Part shown: piece after piece, positions 1 to 8,591 of the stretch
Layout: each line of letters opens with the position of its first letter
Numbering within the stretch: the stretch's first letter is position 1
Assembly (NCBI GenBank): GCA_019856515.1
Contig: CP082230.1
Span: 1,240,001-1,304,000 of the forward strand
DNA from: Prolixibacteraceae bacterium
GTDB taxonomy: Bacteria; Bacteroidota; Bacteroidia; Bacteroidales; Prolixibacteraceae
Length of the DNA stretch: 64,000 nt
Direction: 5' to 3'
Program-made: the position numbers and the translations under genes
The notes under the pieces: model-generated
Told to the model about the DNA's origin: nothing
Databases searched by the model: none
Seen by the model: the letters and a program-made list of their open reading frames with translations, nothing else

Positions 1-1873
1 AAACACTATCTCCAGATTCAACCTTGATCTCTTCGATAGTACCTGCAGCAGGTGCTGAAATATTATTCATCATTTTCATCGCTTCCAAAACAAGAACAGT
101 CTCACCAGCTTCAACAGTATCACCTACTGATTTCTTAACCTCTGTGATCAATCCTGGAATTGGAGCAGTCATTGCGCCATCCGCAGACAACTCAACAACA
201 TCTTCTTTTTTCTCTTTCTTCTTACGTTTTCCACCTTTTGCATTCGCATCGGCTACCTCAACAACGAATTTCTCGCCATCAACATAAACCTCAAGCTCAC
301 GCATGTTCTCTGGCTTATCATCGCTTCCTTTGTCTGTCAACTTCCCGCTTAGTGCTTTTTCAACAAGCTCTGCATCGTGCTTAACATCTTCCATTGTGCG
401 AGGCTTAACCTCAGCTGGAACCTCTTCCAAACCGTATTTCCACTTCAAGAAACGTTTTCCTGTCACAGGATAAAGTGCACACAACACCTCGTCATCAATA
501 TCTTTTGCAAGATCTTTGAATTTATCCTTAACACCAGGCATTTCATCTTCTAGAATCGATCCTGGACGACACGTAATTGGCTCTTCTCCACGTGGATAAC
601 CAGCCAATGCCTTCTTTTGAACCTCAGGGTTAATTGGCTTAGTCGTCTTACCATAAAGACCATAACATAGGTCTTTTACTTGCTCTGTAATAGAAGCATA
701 CTCACCTTGCTCTTTATCAAACAATACATTATTTACCGTCTGAATACCTACAATCTGACTTGTTGGTGTTACCAATGGAATATCTCCTAAGTCCTTACGA
801 ACTTTTGGTAATTGCTCAAATACATCATCAAGTTTATCAAGAGCATCCATTGCCTTCAACTGGTTAACCAAATTTGAAAGCATACCTCCTGGAGTCTGGT
901 GCATGATAACATCTGTATCAATGATAGCATACTTTGGACTGTTATCCAAGTGACGATATTTAGGAATATACTCTTCCATCTTCTTTCCAATCTTAGAAAG
1001 TTGAGCAAGATCAAATCCTGTATCACGACTTGTTCCGTATAGAGATACTACTAGTGGCTCAATTGCTGCATGTGAAGTACGGTACGCATAAGGTGCCATA
1101 CATGTATCAACGATATCCACACCAGCTTCAATAGCCTTGAATATAGTCAAATCACCCATTCCTGATGTGAAGTGAGTATGAAGACTAATTGGAGTCTCTG
1201 ATATTTTCTTGATTTCACTAATCAAATTGTAAGCATCATAAGGTGCCATCAAACCTGCCATATCTTTCAAGCAGATTGAATCTACACCAAATGCATCCAA
1301 TTCTCTTACTTTACCCAAGTAATAATCCATGTTATATACATCACCACCTAGACGCTTCTCATTCAATGTGTAACACACTGTTCCTTGGAAATGCTTGCCG
1401 TTATCTTTAATAACTTGAGCAGCTGTTTCGAAGTTACGATAGTCATTCAATGCATCAAAACAACGGAAAATATCCATTCCATTATCGATCGCACGTTGAA
1501 CAAAAGCTCTAACTACATCATCAGCATAGTTACGGTAACCCACAACATTCTGACCACGTAATAACATTGAAAAAGGAGTCTTAGTAATGTGCTTCTTTAA
1601 AACACGAAGACGCTCCCATGGGTCTTCTCCTAAGAAACGGTGCATTGTATCAAAAGTGGCACCACCCCATGTTTCAATGGCGTTAAATCCTACTTCATCC
1701 AACATCTCTGCAACAGGGATCATATCTTCTGTACGTCCACGTGTTGCGAAAAGTGATTGGTGTCCATCTCTCAAAGAAACATCGTTTACTTTGATTGGAT
1801 TTGATGCTTTTGGACGATCTGCATCGTAATTCATTTGGGCCATATCAAGAACCCCATGTTTATCGAATTGCAT
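1..1873 (-). CDS. Pyruvate/oxaloacetate carboxyltransferase subunit with fused biotinyl domain (partial, C-terminus off window)
   Basis: Reading leftwards from ATG at 1873-1871 there is one open frame to the window edge (624 codons seen). Residues 33-40 (SLRDGHQS) begin a DRE-TIM metallolyase carboxyltransferase domain, followed by ETWGGATFD, the lysine motif CLKDMAGL and the metal-binding HTH. After a charged linker rich in KGGKRKKKEKK comes a biotinyl domain with EAMKM; the biotin lysine is about residue 600. This is the build of the 5S subunit of transcarboxylase, OadA or PycB: it moves carboxylate between biotin and pyruvate/oxaloacetate. There is no biotin carboxylase domain. The next upstream genes (62-aa protein, PccB/MmdA-type subunit) are on the same strand with short gaps, so probably one operon. 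RDGHQS replaces the commoner RDAHQS. Whether it acts as carboxylase, decarboxylase or transcarboxylase cannot be told from sequence alone. Confidence 0.9.
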   Translation of the reverse strand, partial: MQFDKHGVLDMAQMNYDADRPKASNPIKVNDVSLRDGHQSLFATRGRTEDMIPVAEMLDEVGFNAIETWGGATFDTMHRFLGEDPWERLRVLKKHITKTPFSMLLRGQNVVGYRNYADDVVRAFVQRAIDNGMDIFRCFDALNDYRNFETAAQVIKDNGKHFQGTVCYTLNEKRLGGDVYNMDYYLGKVRELDAFGVDSICLKDMAGLMAPYDAYNLISEIKKISETPISLHTHFTSGMGDLTIFKAIEAGVDIVDTCMAPYAYRTSHAAIEPLVVSLYGTSRDTGFDLAQLSKIGKKMEEYIPKYRHLDNSPKYAIIDTDVIMHQTPGGMLSNLVNQLKAMDALDKLDDVFEQLPKVRKDLGDIPLVTPTSQIVGIQTVNNVLFDKEQGEYASITEQVKDLCYGLYGKTTKPINPEVQKKALAGYPRGEEPITCRPGSILEDEMPGVKDKFKDLAKDIDDEVLCALYPVTGKRFLKWKYGLEEVPAEVKPRTMEDVKHDAELVEKALSGKLTDKGSDDKPENMRELEVYVDGEKFVVEVADANAKGGKRKKKEKKEDVVELSADGAMTAPIPGLITEVKKSVGDTVEAGETVLVLEAMKMMNNISAPAAGTIEEIKVESGDSV

Positions 1874-1940
1874 ATCTTTTTATCTTATCTTAGAAATCGA
1901 GTAACTCGACTACGTAAATTTAAACTAAAATGGTTCGAGA

Positions 1941-2129
1941 TTAGGATACACGACCCGGTCGCAATAGGCGACCACGACGCTGTGTTAACTCTCTACCGTT
2001 AATTATCGCTCTCTTACTTGAATTAACCCAAAGATTATCCTTTTTCACTTGGCTATTTTCTGCCTCCTCTTGCAAAATAAAAGAGACTGCAGCCATAGCA
2101 GCTTTTAACTTTTTTGCTCTATCTGCCAT
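1941..2129 (-). CDS. Small basic protein between two carboxyltransferase subunits
   Basis: A 62-aa protein (starts MADRAKKLKAAMAAVSF), lysine/arginine-rich, with no signal peptide or membrane segment. It lies 18 bp after the PccB/MmdA-type gene and about 67 bp before the OadA/5S-like gene, all on the minus strand. Small, poorly conserved proteins are often found at this spot in Bacteroidota carboxyltransferase operons, where decarboxylase clusters of other bacteria carry delta/OadG-type subunits. Unlike OadG it has no N-terminal membrane helix. Function unknown; an assembly or linker role is only a guess from position. Confidence 0.65.
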   Translation of the reverse strand: MADRAKKLKAAMAAVSFILQEEAENSQVKKDNLWVNSSKRAIINGRELTQRRGRLLRPGRVS

Positions 2130-2147
2130 TTTTCAAGTAAAATTAAA

Positions 2148-3704
2148 TTAGTGAGGAATATTACCATGTTTCTTAGGTGGCAACGCTTCGCTCTTCGTAG
2201 AAAGAACCTCTAAAGCATCCACCAAACGAACACGAGTCTCTGAAGGTAAAATTACATCATCAATATAACCACGTTTTGCAGCTTCAAATGGTGTATTAAA
2301 TTTATCTTCATACTCTTTAATCTTCTCTGCACGCATTGCATCTTGATCCTCAGCACCTGCGATTGCCTTACGATAAGTAGAAATTACCTCTACCGCTCCT
2401 TTAGCACCCATCACTGCGATCTCAGCAGAAGGCCATGCAAAAACCATATCCGTTCCAAGATGTTTCGAACTCATTGCAATATACGATCCTCCGTAGTCTT
2501 TACGAGTCACAACAGTCAATTTAGGCACTGTTGCTTCTGCATAACTCCACAACAATTTTGCACCGTGACGAATAATACCATCCCACTCTTGCTGTACTCC
2601 AGGAAGGTAACCAGGAACATCAACAAACGTAATGATTGGCAAATTATACGCATCACATGTACGCACAAAACGGCTAATTTTGTCAGATGCATTGATGTCC
2701 AAACACCCAGCAGAAACCATAGGCTGATTTGCAATGATACCAACCGAACGATTGTTCAAACGTGCAAATCCTACCAATGCATTTGTTGCATAATATTTCT
2801 GTACCTCAAAGAGTTCACCATTATCCACGACCTCTTCAATAACATCTTTCATGTCATACGCCATTCTTGCGTCATCAGGAATGATTGTATCCAATGTAGG
2901 ACATAGACGTGCTGGATCATCACCCATTTCAACAACTGGAGCCTCCTCCATGTTATTGTTTGGTAGATACTCTAACAACTCTTTGACTTGATCCAATGTT
3001 TCTTCTTCAGAATCACATGCAAAGTGTGCATTACCACTCTTCTCATTGTGAACCATTGCACCACCTAACTCCTCAAAAGTAGACTCTTCTCCTGTAACTG
3101 TTTTAATCACGTATGGAGAAGTGATAAACATATGACTTTGTTTTTTCACCATAAAGATGAAATCTGTCATTGCTGGAGAATAAACTGCTCCACCAGCACA
3201 TGGTCCCATTATTGCAGAGATCTGTGGGATAACCCCTGATGCACGTGAATTACGGAAGAAAATATCTCCATAACCTTTCAATGCATCCACACTCTCTTCA
3301 ACACGAGCTCCACCTGAGTCACACAAACCTACTACAGGAACTCCTGATTTCATCGCTAGATCCATAACTTTACAAATCTTAGCGGCATGCATCTCTCCAA
3401 GAGATCCTCCACGTGATGTGAAGTCTTGAGAGAAAACAAAAACAGGACGTCCATTTACAAGTCCATGACCAGTAATAACACCGTCTGATGGGATTTCTAC
3501 TTTATCGATACCGAAATTAGTTGATCGATGTTGAACAAACATGTCCAATTCACGGAAAGTACCTTCATCAAAAAAGTAATCGACTCTCTCACGAGCACTC
3601 ATTTTACCTTTTTCATGTTGTTTTGCAATACGAGCTTCACCGCCCATTGCACGCACTTTCTCTCTTCTTTCTTTTAATAACTCAATTTTCTCAACAACTT
3701 TCAT
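2148..3704 (-). CDS. Acyl-CoA carboxyltransferase beta subunit (propionyl-CoA carboxylase beta / methylmalonyl-CoA decarboxylase alpha / 12S type)
   Basis: 518 aa, the usual length of this family. Two crotonase-fold halves are visible: the N-half with GGSLGEMHAAK and GPCAGGAVYSPAMTDF (acyl-CoA and oxyanion loops), and the C-half with VDVPGYLPGVQQEWDGIIRHGAKLL-type sequence and GAKGAVEV. It transfers CO2 between carboxybiotin and propionyl-CoA/methylmalonyl-CoA. The partner biotin carrier is probably the biotinyl domain fused to the gene two positions downstream. PccB, MmdA and transcarboxylase 12S cannot be separated by eye. Start at MKVVEKIELL is the only upstream ATG in frame before the intergenic region. 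First gene of the operon; possible promoter at 3912-3928. Confidence 0.93.
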   Translation of the reverse strand: MKVVEKIELLKERREKVRAMGGEARIAKQHEKGKMSARERVDYFFDEGTFRELDMFVQHRSTNFGIDKVEIPSDGVITGHGLVNGRPVFVFSQDFTSRGGSLGEMHAAKICKVMDLAMKSGVPVVGLCDSGGARVEESVDALKGYGDIFFRNSRASGVIPQISAIMGPCAGGAVYSPAMTDFIFMVKKQSHMFITSPYVIKTVTGEESTFEELGGAMVHNEKSGNAHFACDSEEETLDQVKELLEYLPNNNMEEAPVVEMGDDPARLCPTLDTIIPDDARMAYDMKDVIEEVVDNGELFEVQKYYATNALVGFARLNNRSVGIIANQPMVSAGCLDINASDKISRFVRTCDAYNLPIITFVDVPGYLPGVQQEWDGIIRHGAKLLWSYAEATVPKLTVVTRKDYGGSYIAMSSKHLGTDMVFAWPSAEIAVMGAKGAVEVISTYRKAIAGAEDQDAMRAEKIKEYEDKFNTPFEAAKRGYIDDVILPSETRVRLVDALEVLSTKSEALPPKKHGNIPH

Positions 3705-3911
3705 GTCTCAGAGATTAAGTTGTCTGCTTCTCACTTATCAGAAAAACAAGCTTTGATGAATACTAATTTTATTTTATCACTTTTTCATTAACTAAGCAAT
3801 GAAAAAATATCTTCTTAAAACATGAGATTTCTCAATCTGATGTCTTATTTCATTCCCCAGTTTCGAATACCTTTAATAAGGCTTTAACCCACAGGGTCTC
3901 GTACCGAAGAA

Positions 3912-3928
3912 CAAATGTAACAAAATTA
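3912..3928 (-). promoter_or_regulatory. Candidate Bacteroidota -7 boxes upstream of the carboxyltransferase operon
   Basis: Read on the minus strand, TAATTTTG (3928-3921) and TACATTTG (3919-3912) both fit the Bacteroidota -7 consensus TAnnTTTG. A TTG at 3946-3944 could be a -33 box but its spacing (15 or 24 bp) is not ideal for either. The leader to the start codon at 3704 would be about 200 nt. The rest of the gap from 3705 to 4200 shows nothing else I can support. Confidence 0.3.
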
Positions 3929-4203
3929 GAAAGAATGGACACGCAATTAATGAATATAAAATCAAAAAAGTTTCTTGTCTCAATTCCCCTAATTTACTTC
4001 TTGTTATTTAAGACTTTTTTGGCCTATAGGGTATGGTGCCCCCACACCAATTTTATCCCACACCAATCGCAGCCTGATACACAAAGAAAGGAACTATTTC
4101 GCTTCTCTAAACAACAATAGTTATGTTTAAAAACATCCATACCATAATTCCTTTCATTTATCATTAGTCAAAATAAAAAGAGGAATAAAAGAACGACAAA
4201 GGG

Positions 4204-4258
4204 TTCCAGTAAAAAAAAAGAGCCACTCCATATAGAGCGGCTCTTTTTTTTACTGGAA
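4204..4258 (-). terminator. Long terminator hairpin behind the TPR gene
   Basis: TTCCAGT-A9-GAGCC pairs with GGCTC-T8-ACTGGAA, a stem of about 20 bp with only an A/T length difference, plus an inner CTC/GAG pair. It lies 20 bp downstream of the minus-strand TPR gene. The A/T tracts inside the stem let it work in either direction. Confidence 0.75.
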
Positions 4259-4277
4259 ATAATTATTACACCAACAA

Positions 4278-4940
4278 TTATTTCACAGCAGTCTGTTCTA
4301 GACTTTTTTCGATATTCACCTTCAACTGCTTCGCTTGAGCATAATCAGGATAGATCACTAATGCTTTTTCACAAACAGGCAATGCTTCAGCATAGAAACC
4401 ATGAGCCTCTTTTTGCGCAGCTTTATACTGATCTGAATTCGTATCAAAGGTCTTTTTTTCTACTTTAGCATTCGCTTGTGTTAACACTTTAGTACCTTTT
4501 GCAAAGACACCATTAGCCTCCAACAAATAATACTTAGACAAAGACTTCTTGATAGCCAAACTGTTTGGATATTTCTCAAACCCTTTATTTAACGTAGCAA
4601 GATAATTATCAGAATCTTTCATCTTCTTATAACAAAAAGAGATATATCGACATGACTTCTCACCTTTATACCCTTTTTCAAAACACAGGTTAAAATACTT
4701 TATCGCTTTATTATATTTTTTCAGCTTATAAGCACATGTTCCCATATTATACAAAGTGTTGTTCTGCTCACTCATAAATTCTGTATCAGCAGCATATGCT
4801 TTCTCAAAATTCTCTAGTGCCACACTAAGATTCTTTTGCTTCAATGCCTCATATCCAGCATCTTTCAATTTCTTAGCATCTTGAGCGTTCAAACTTAAAA
4901 CACTCACCAAAAGGCACAAAACAGCAATTAATTTCTTCAT
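4278..4940 (-). CDS. Secreted TPR-repeat protein
   Basis: 220 aa with a signal peptide (MKKLIAVLCLLVSVLSLNA, cleavage probably after residue 19). At least three TPR-like helical pairs follow: around residues 25-60 (AGYEALKQKNLSVALENFEKA), 62-95 (YNMGTCAYKLKKYNKAIKYF) and 175-210. The usual W/L-G-Y-A-F-A-P spacing is recognisable. TPRs mediate protein contacts; the mature protein is probably periplasmic. No enzyme motif. It is monocistronic, with its own candidate promoter and terminator. Specific role unknown. Confidence 0.8.
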   Translation of the reverse strand: MKKLIAVLCLLVSVLSLNAQDAKKLKDAGYEALKQKNLSVALENFEKAYAADTEFMSEQNNTLYNMGTCAYKLKKYNKAIKYFNLCFEKGYKGEKSCRYISFCYKKMKDSDNYLATLNKGFEKYPNSLAIKKSLSKYYLLEANGVFAKGTKVLTQANAKVEKKTFDTNSDQYKAAQKEAHGFYAEALPVCEKALVIYPDYAQAKQLKVNIEKSLEQTAVK

Positions 4941-4990
4941 AAAACACTAATTTTAATTATTGAATTTCGTTTTCTTATAGTATCCAAACT

Positions 4991-5020
4991 CAAAAATAAA
5001 ACTTTTCAGCGAACAACAAA
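4991..5020 (-). promoter_or_regulatory. Candidate promoter of the TPR gene
   Basis: On the minus strand TTTG (5020-5017) is followed after 18 bp by TATTTTTG (4998-4991), matching the Bacteroidota -33/-7 pair TTTG and TAnnTTTG. The start codon lies about 50 nt downstream. Confidence 0.45.
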
Positions 5021-5065
5021 ACCCTCAATTGTAATAAATATTTAAAAACATATTATCATAATCAT

Positions 5066-6496
5066 TTAGACATATTCTCTATCGAGCAATTCAGGATACT
5101 CTTGAGACACTTTTATAACCAACTCTCCAAACAAAGTATTCACCCAAGCAAACCACGATCGAGTAAACTTCGATGCATCATCCTTATGCACTCCTTCATG
5201 CATAAAACCTTTACCTCCATCCATCTGACACAACATTCTCAAACAAGATGCAACCTCATCTTTATCGCTACTTGTTAACGCTTGCATGATTACAGACATA
5301 GGCCACACATAATAAAGCCCCACATGTGGACCCCCAACTCCTTCACAGACTACTCCACGCCAAAAGAAAGGATTATCTTCACTCAAAACAAAATTACGTG
5401 TACGTACATACAACTTATCATTAGCATCAATAGCTCCTAAATACGGCAATGACAATAAACTAGGAATATTTGCATCATCCATAAACAATGCATTGCCAAA
5501 ACCATCCACTTCAAAAGGAATAATTTTCCCATATTTAGGATGTTTTAACACAGCAAACGCCTCCAACGCACCAACAACCTCATTTCTAAGCAAATTGCAT
5601 TTATTCACAAAGTCCTTATCCTTGTATACATCTCGCATAATTTCAGATAACTGTCTTAATGATGCAACCGCAAAATAGTTAGACGGTATAAGATGAAGGT
5701 AAGTTGTAGCATCATCTGACGGACGAAAAGCAGAACAAATCAAGCCTGTAGGTCTTACTGGATTTCCCCATCCAAAACCTGGCATTGTATCGGTTTGCCT
5801 ATCAGTGGTACGAGTAAAAGAATAAGGACCAGGACCGTCTTTTCGTTGTTGCTCGACGAAAGTCTTATATATGAGTTCCGCAGTTTTATACCAAGAATGA
5901 TCAAACACACTACTATCTCCTGTTCGCTTCCAATACCCATAAGCTAATCGAACAACATAACACAATGAGTCAATCTCCCACTTACGTTCATGCAACTCAT
6001 TTTTCATCTCAGTATGATCAGATACCCAATGACTAGGCTTACTTCCATCAAAATTAAATGCATTAGCATAAGAATCAATTTGCACACACTCTGATTGACG
6101 GTAAATTAATCCGAGCACCATTTTCCTCAACGAATCGTCTTCATTCAACAAAGGCAAATAAGGCCACACCTGCGCGGTAGAATCCCGAAGCCACATAGCA
6201 TGAATATCACCAGTTATCACAAAAGTATCAGGCTTGCCATCAATCTCTCTATACTCCACAGTTGTATCTAGAGTATTAGGGAAACAGTTCTCAAAAAGCC
6301 AAGCCAACTTAGGATCCTTTATTTTCGTTTTCATTTGATCTATCAACAAATCCACCGCACCACTTCGAAACTTACGATCCGACTCCTCAGGTCTCAAAGA
6401 GATAAAATCAACATCTTCCTTAGCTATCAAAGGATTAATTGCTGCAACTCCAACACCCAACAAGGTGCTATTCCGAATAAAATCACGTCTTTTCAT
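5066..6496 (-). CDS. GH125 exo-alpha-1,6-mannosidase family protein
   Basis: 476 aa. The N-terminus MKRRDFIRNSTLLGVGVAA is a Tat-like signal with a RRDF motif, so export is likely. The body matches family GH125 (formerly DUF1237, metal-independent alpha-mannosidases): DIHAMWLRDSTAQVWPYL at about residues 97-114, HWVSDHTEMKNELHERKWEIDS-type substrate loop near 155, and CEGVGGPHVGLYYVWPMS with Glu385, near the family's catalytic base position. GH125 enzymes use an inverting mechanism to remove alpha-1,6-linked mannose from N-glycan or mannan ends. Length fits the family. It sits alone on the minus strand between a TPR gene and a group II intron; manA lies elsewhere in the window (50.3 kb). Confidence 0.9.
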   Translation of the reverse strand: MKRRDFIRNSTLLGVGVAAINPLIAKEDVDFISLRPEESDRKFRSGAVDLLIDQMKTKIKDPKLAWLFENCFPNTLDTTVEYREIDGKPDTFVITGDIHAMWLRDSTAQVWPYLPLLNEDDSLRKMVLGLIYRQSECVQIDSYANAFNFDGSKPSHWVSDHTEMKNELHERKWEIDSLCYVVRLAYGYWKRTGDSSVFDHSWYKTAELIYKTFVEQQRKDGPGPYSFTRTTDRQTDTMPGFGWGNPVRPTGLICSAFRPSDDATTYLHLIPSNYFAVASLRQLSEIMRDVYKDKDFVNKCNLLRNEVVGALEAFAVLKHPKYGKIIPFEVDGFGNALFMDDANIPSLLSLPYLGAIDANDKLYVRTRNFVLSEDNPFFWRGVVCEGVGGPHVGLYYVWPMSVIMQALTSSDKDEVASCLRMLCQMDGGKGFMHEGVHKDDASKFTRSWFAWVNTLFGELVIKVSQEYPELLDREYV

Positions 6497-6643
6497 CTAT
6501 TATGTAAATCTTTAATTAAGCAGCTTTAAGGTAGTAATAATTAAGGCTTAAGAAATCCTCTACACAAGAAAAAAACTTAAAAAATAACGAGAGTTGTTAC
6601 CTATTTACATAAAAACTAAACACACAATTAACCAAGTATACAA

Positions 6644-8537
6644 ATCGGGTAGATGGCTGGAAGATATTTTATCTTCCAGTACACCTCCCACACCACCGTA
6701 CGTACGGGTCTCGTATACGGCGACTCCCTAAATCACGACTTTACTTTCTGATAATAATCACTTAGCGTAATATAGCCTGCCTTCTCCAAATTCTTATTCG
6801 TTATAGTCGTTTGTAGAATTGGACTCTTTGAAATGCGCCAATACTTTTTCCTCGTATTAGCATATTCATACGCTTTGTTCTTCGAAACTCCGAGTTTCAT
6901 TAAATTCTTCATCTTCGTTCTTACTCTTTTCCAACATTTCCATATTACCATACGGATACGTCGTCTTAGCCATTCATCTACTTGTTTCAGAAATGATTTC
7001 ATATCTGCCAATCGATAATAGGTTACCCATCCTTGAATATAGCTTTTAAGCTTGGATTTGATTTCATCGTAACCAATACTATTATTCCGTGCTACAATTC
7101 CTTCCAAAGAGCGCTTCACTTTCCGTTGTGTCTTTTTCGACAATCGAAAACGAACGACACCTTTTGTTTTGTAAAAACTGTAGCCAAGAAACTTAATCTG
7201 ATTGTAGCGCACCACTTCTGTTTTATCTCGATTCACTTTTAAGAATAGAGTATCTTCTATAAAACGAATTGTAGAATTCATCGTGCGTGTAGCTCCTCGC
7301 TTGCTTTTACATAAGATGACAATATCATCTGCATAACGAACAAACTCATGACCTCGTCTTGTGAGTTCATGGTCTAATTCATTCAGCATAATGTTGCTTA
7401 GCAATGGACTTAATGGTCCTCCTTGAGGAACTCCTGTTTCTGTTTCTTGAAACTGCTCTTCAACAACAACTCCGGCTCTTAGATATTTATGGATTAAGGA
7501 AACTAATCGACCATCTTTTATCGTTCGTGATAAGATCTCTATCAACTTGCTATGATTTACGGTATCGAAAAATCTTTCCATATCCATATCGATAGCATAA
7601 TGATAACCTGATGTGATCGTTTGGCTACAGGCTATAATAGCTGTATGTGCTCCTTTATTCGGACGGAATCCAAAGCTATAATTGGAAAACTGTTCCTCAT
7701 AAATAGGACTAAGAACTTGTGAAATGGCTTGTTGAATAACTCGATCCACGACAGTAGGAATACCTAAAGGGCGTGTTTTACCTGGTTCTTTGGGTATTTC
7801 GACTCGTCGTACAGGATTGGGAAGGTACTTCCCTTCTCGTAGTTCTGCTATTAAAACTTCTCGATGAAGTCTGAGATAATCTTTTAAGGATTCCACTTGC
7901 ATCTCATCAACTCCATGACTCCCTTTATTACGATAAACCTGTAAATAAGCCTTATTTAGGTTACCTGATTCTAGGACACGTTCTAATAAATTATCTGTTG
8001 TAATGTTCGTTTCCATAATGCCTTCAGTTATCCCTTGAAAGTGTGCGCTCTTGAGTTATTCTCGAGTTCCGCTCTACCTTCACTTAAGTAGCTATCTTCC
8101 GATATTTTCTGCATTGATCCTTTCATTAGGTAACAGTCTGTATTATGAACAATTTAAGATTCAGTCCTTCCTGTAAAGTGGCTACAGTACTATGACCTCG
8201 GCTGACTTCTCACAGTTAACTTTTTATGAATGGACAGGGAAATACATTGTATCCATCTGCGAGACCTCCCATGGTAAGGAAATTAACTTTCACTCCATCT
8301 ATCCGCCACATCTACGGTATAAACTCCGTGTAGAATTCGGACTTTACTTTGTTGTGCAAGCTTATCCAGTTATATACCGCCTAATGCGATTCGTATACCT
8401 CGGATCAGAGTTTTGCATACGGCTTCCTTCAGGTTATACCTCACGATAAGCACCCTTGCCTTCTGCTAGGTGGTTGGCTCTACAAACCTCCACTACGGAC
8501 TTACACCGATTAGTTAATTTCCATGCATGGCACACAC
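6644..8537 (-). mobile_element. Group II intron (complete, with reverse transcriptase ORF)
   Basis: Minus-strand ribozyme of about 1.9 kb. The 5' end is read as GTGTG at 8537 (or 8535), immediately after the stem and T-run of the pfp terminator. The 3' end is read as CTACCCGAT ending at 6644. A domain V-like hairpin (GCCGTATACG ... GTACGTACGG, about 6690-6723) lies near the 3' end, followed by a domain VI-like stem CTGGAAGATA/TATCTTCCAG (6657-6679). The 8017-8537 part holds the 5' RNA domains and no plausible gene. Insertion directly behind a Rho-independent terminator, and an RT without an endonuclease domain, are hallmarks of bacterial class C introns. The class assignment is an inference. 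Confidence 0.85.
6733..8016 (-). CDS. ltrA: Group II intron reverse transcriptase/maturase
   Basis: 427 aa. RT blocks are in order: RPLGIPTVVDRVIQQAI (about 82-98), SFGFRPNKGAHTAI (114-127), DMDMERFFDTVNH (143-155), GVPQGGPLSPLLSN (195-208), the catalytic YADD (228-231) and KFLGYSF. A maturase X domain follows (KLKSYIQGWVTYYRLADM, about 318-335). The protein ends without an HNH endonuclease domain, as in class C introns, which prime from replication forks rather than a cut strand. All catalytic residues are present, so it looks functional. It helps fold the intron RNA and copies it into DNA after reverse splicing. The gene lies wholly inside the ribozyme (domain IV position). Confidence 0.95.
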   Translation of the reverse strand: METNITTDNLLERVLESGNLNKAYLQVYRNKGSHGVDEMQVESLKDYLRLHREVLIAELREGKYLPNPVRRVEIPKEPGKTRPLGIPTVVDRVIQQAISQVLSPIYEEQFSNYSFGFRPNKGAHTAIIACSQTITSGYHYAIDMDMERFFDTVNHSKLIEILSRTIKDGRLVSLIHKYLRAGVVVEEQFQETETGVPQGGPLSPLLSNIMLNELDHELTRRGHEFVRYADDIVILCKSKRGATRTMNSTIRFIEDTLFLKVNRDKTEVVRYNQIKFLGYSFYKTKGVVRFRLSKKTQRKVKRSLEGIVARNNSIGYDEIKSKLKSYIQGWVTYYRLADMKSFLKQVDEWLRRRIRMVIWKCWKRVRTKMKNLMKLGVSKNKAYEYANTRKKYWRISKSPILQTTITNKNLEKAGYITLSDYYQKVKS

Positions 8538-8541
8538 AAAA

Positions 8542-8565
8542 AAAGGCTACCTCTAGGTAGCCTTT
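8542..8565 (-). terminator. Terminator of pfp, used as group II intron target
   Basis: AAAGGCTACC and GGTAGCCTTT form a near-perfect stem 27 bp after the pfp stop codon. On the minus strand it is followed by a T7 run (8544-8538) and then at once by the intron 5' end GTGTG. Confidence 0.85.
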
Positions 8566-8591
8566 ATATCATATATCTTTATTAAAAAAGA

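Noticed and set aside
2343..2906. Plus-strand reading frame of 187 codons
   Set aside because: It lies antisense inside the PccB/MmdA-type gene, has odd composition (His, Cys, Arg rich) and no family features.
3935..4120. Plus-strand frame of 61 codons with a hydrophobic stretch
   Set aside because: Short, no family features, overlaps the likely promoter region of the carboxyltransferase operon; probably chance.
8192..8449. Plus-strand frame inside the group II intron
   Set aside because: Antisense to the ribozyme 5' domains, whose structure explains the sequence.
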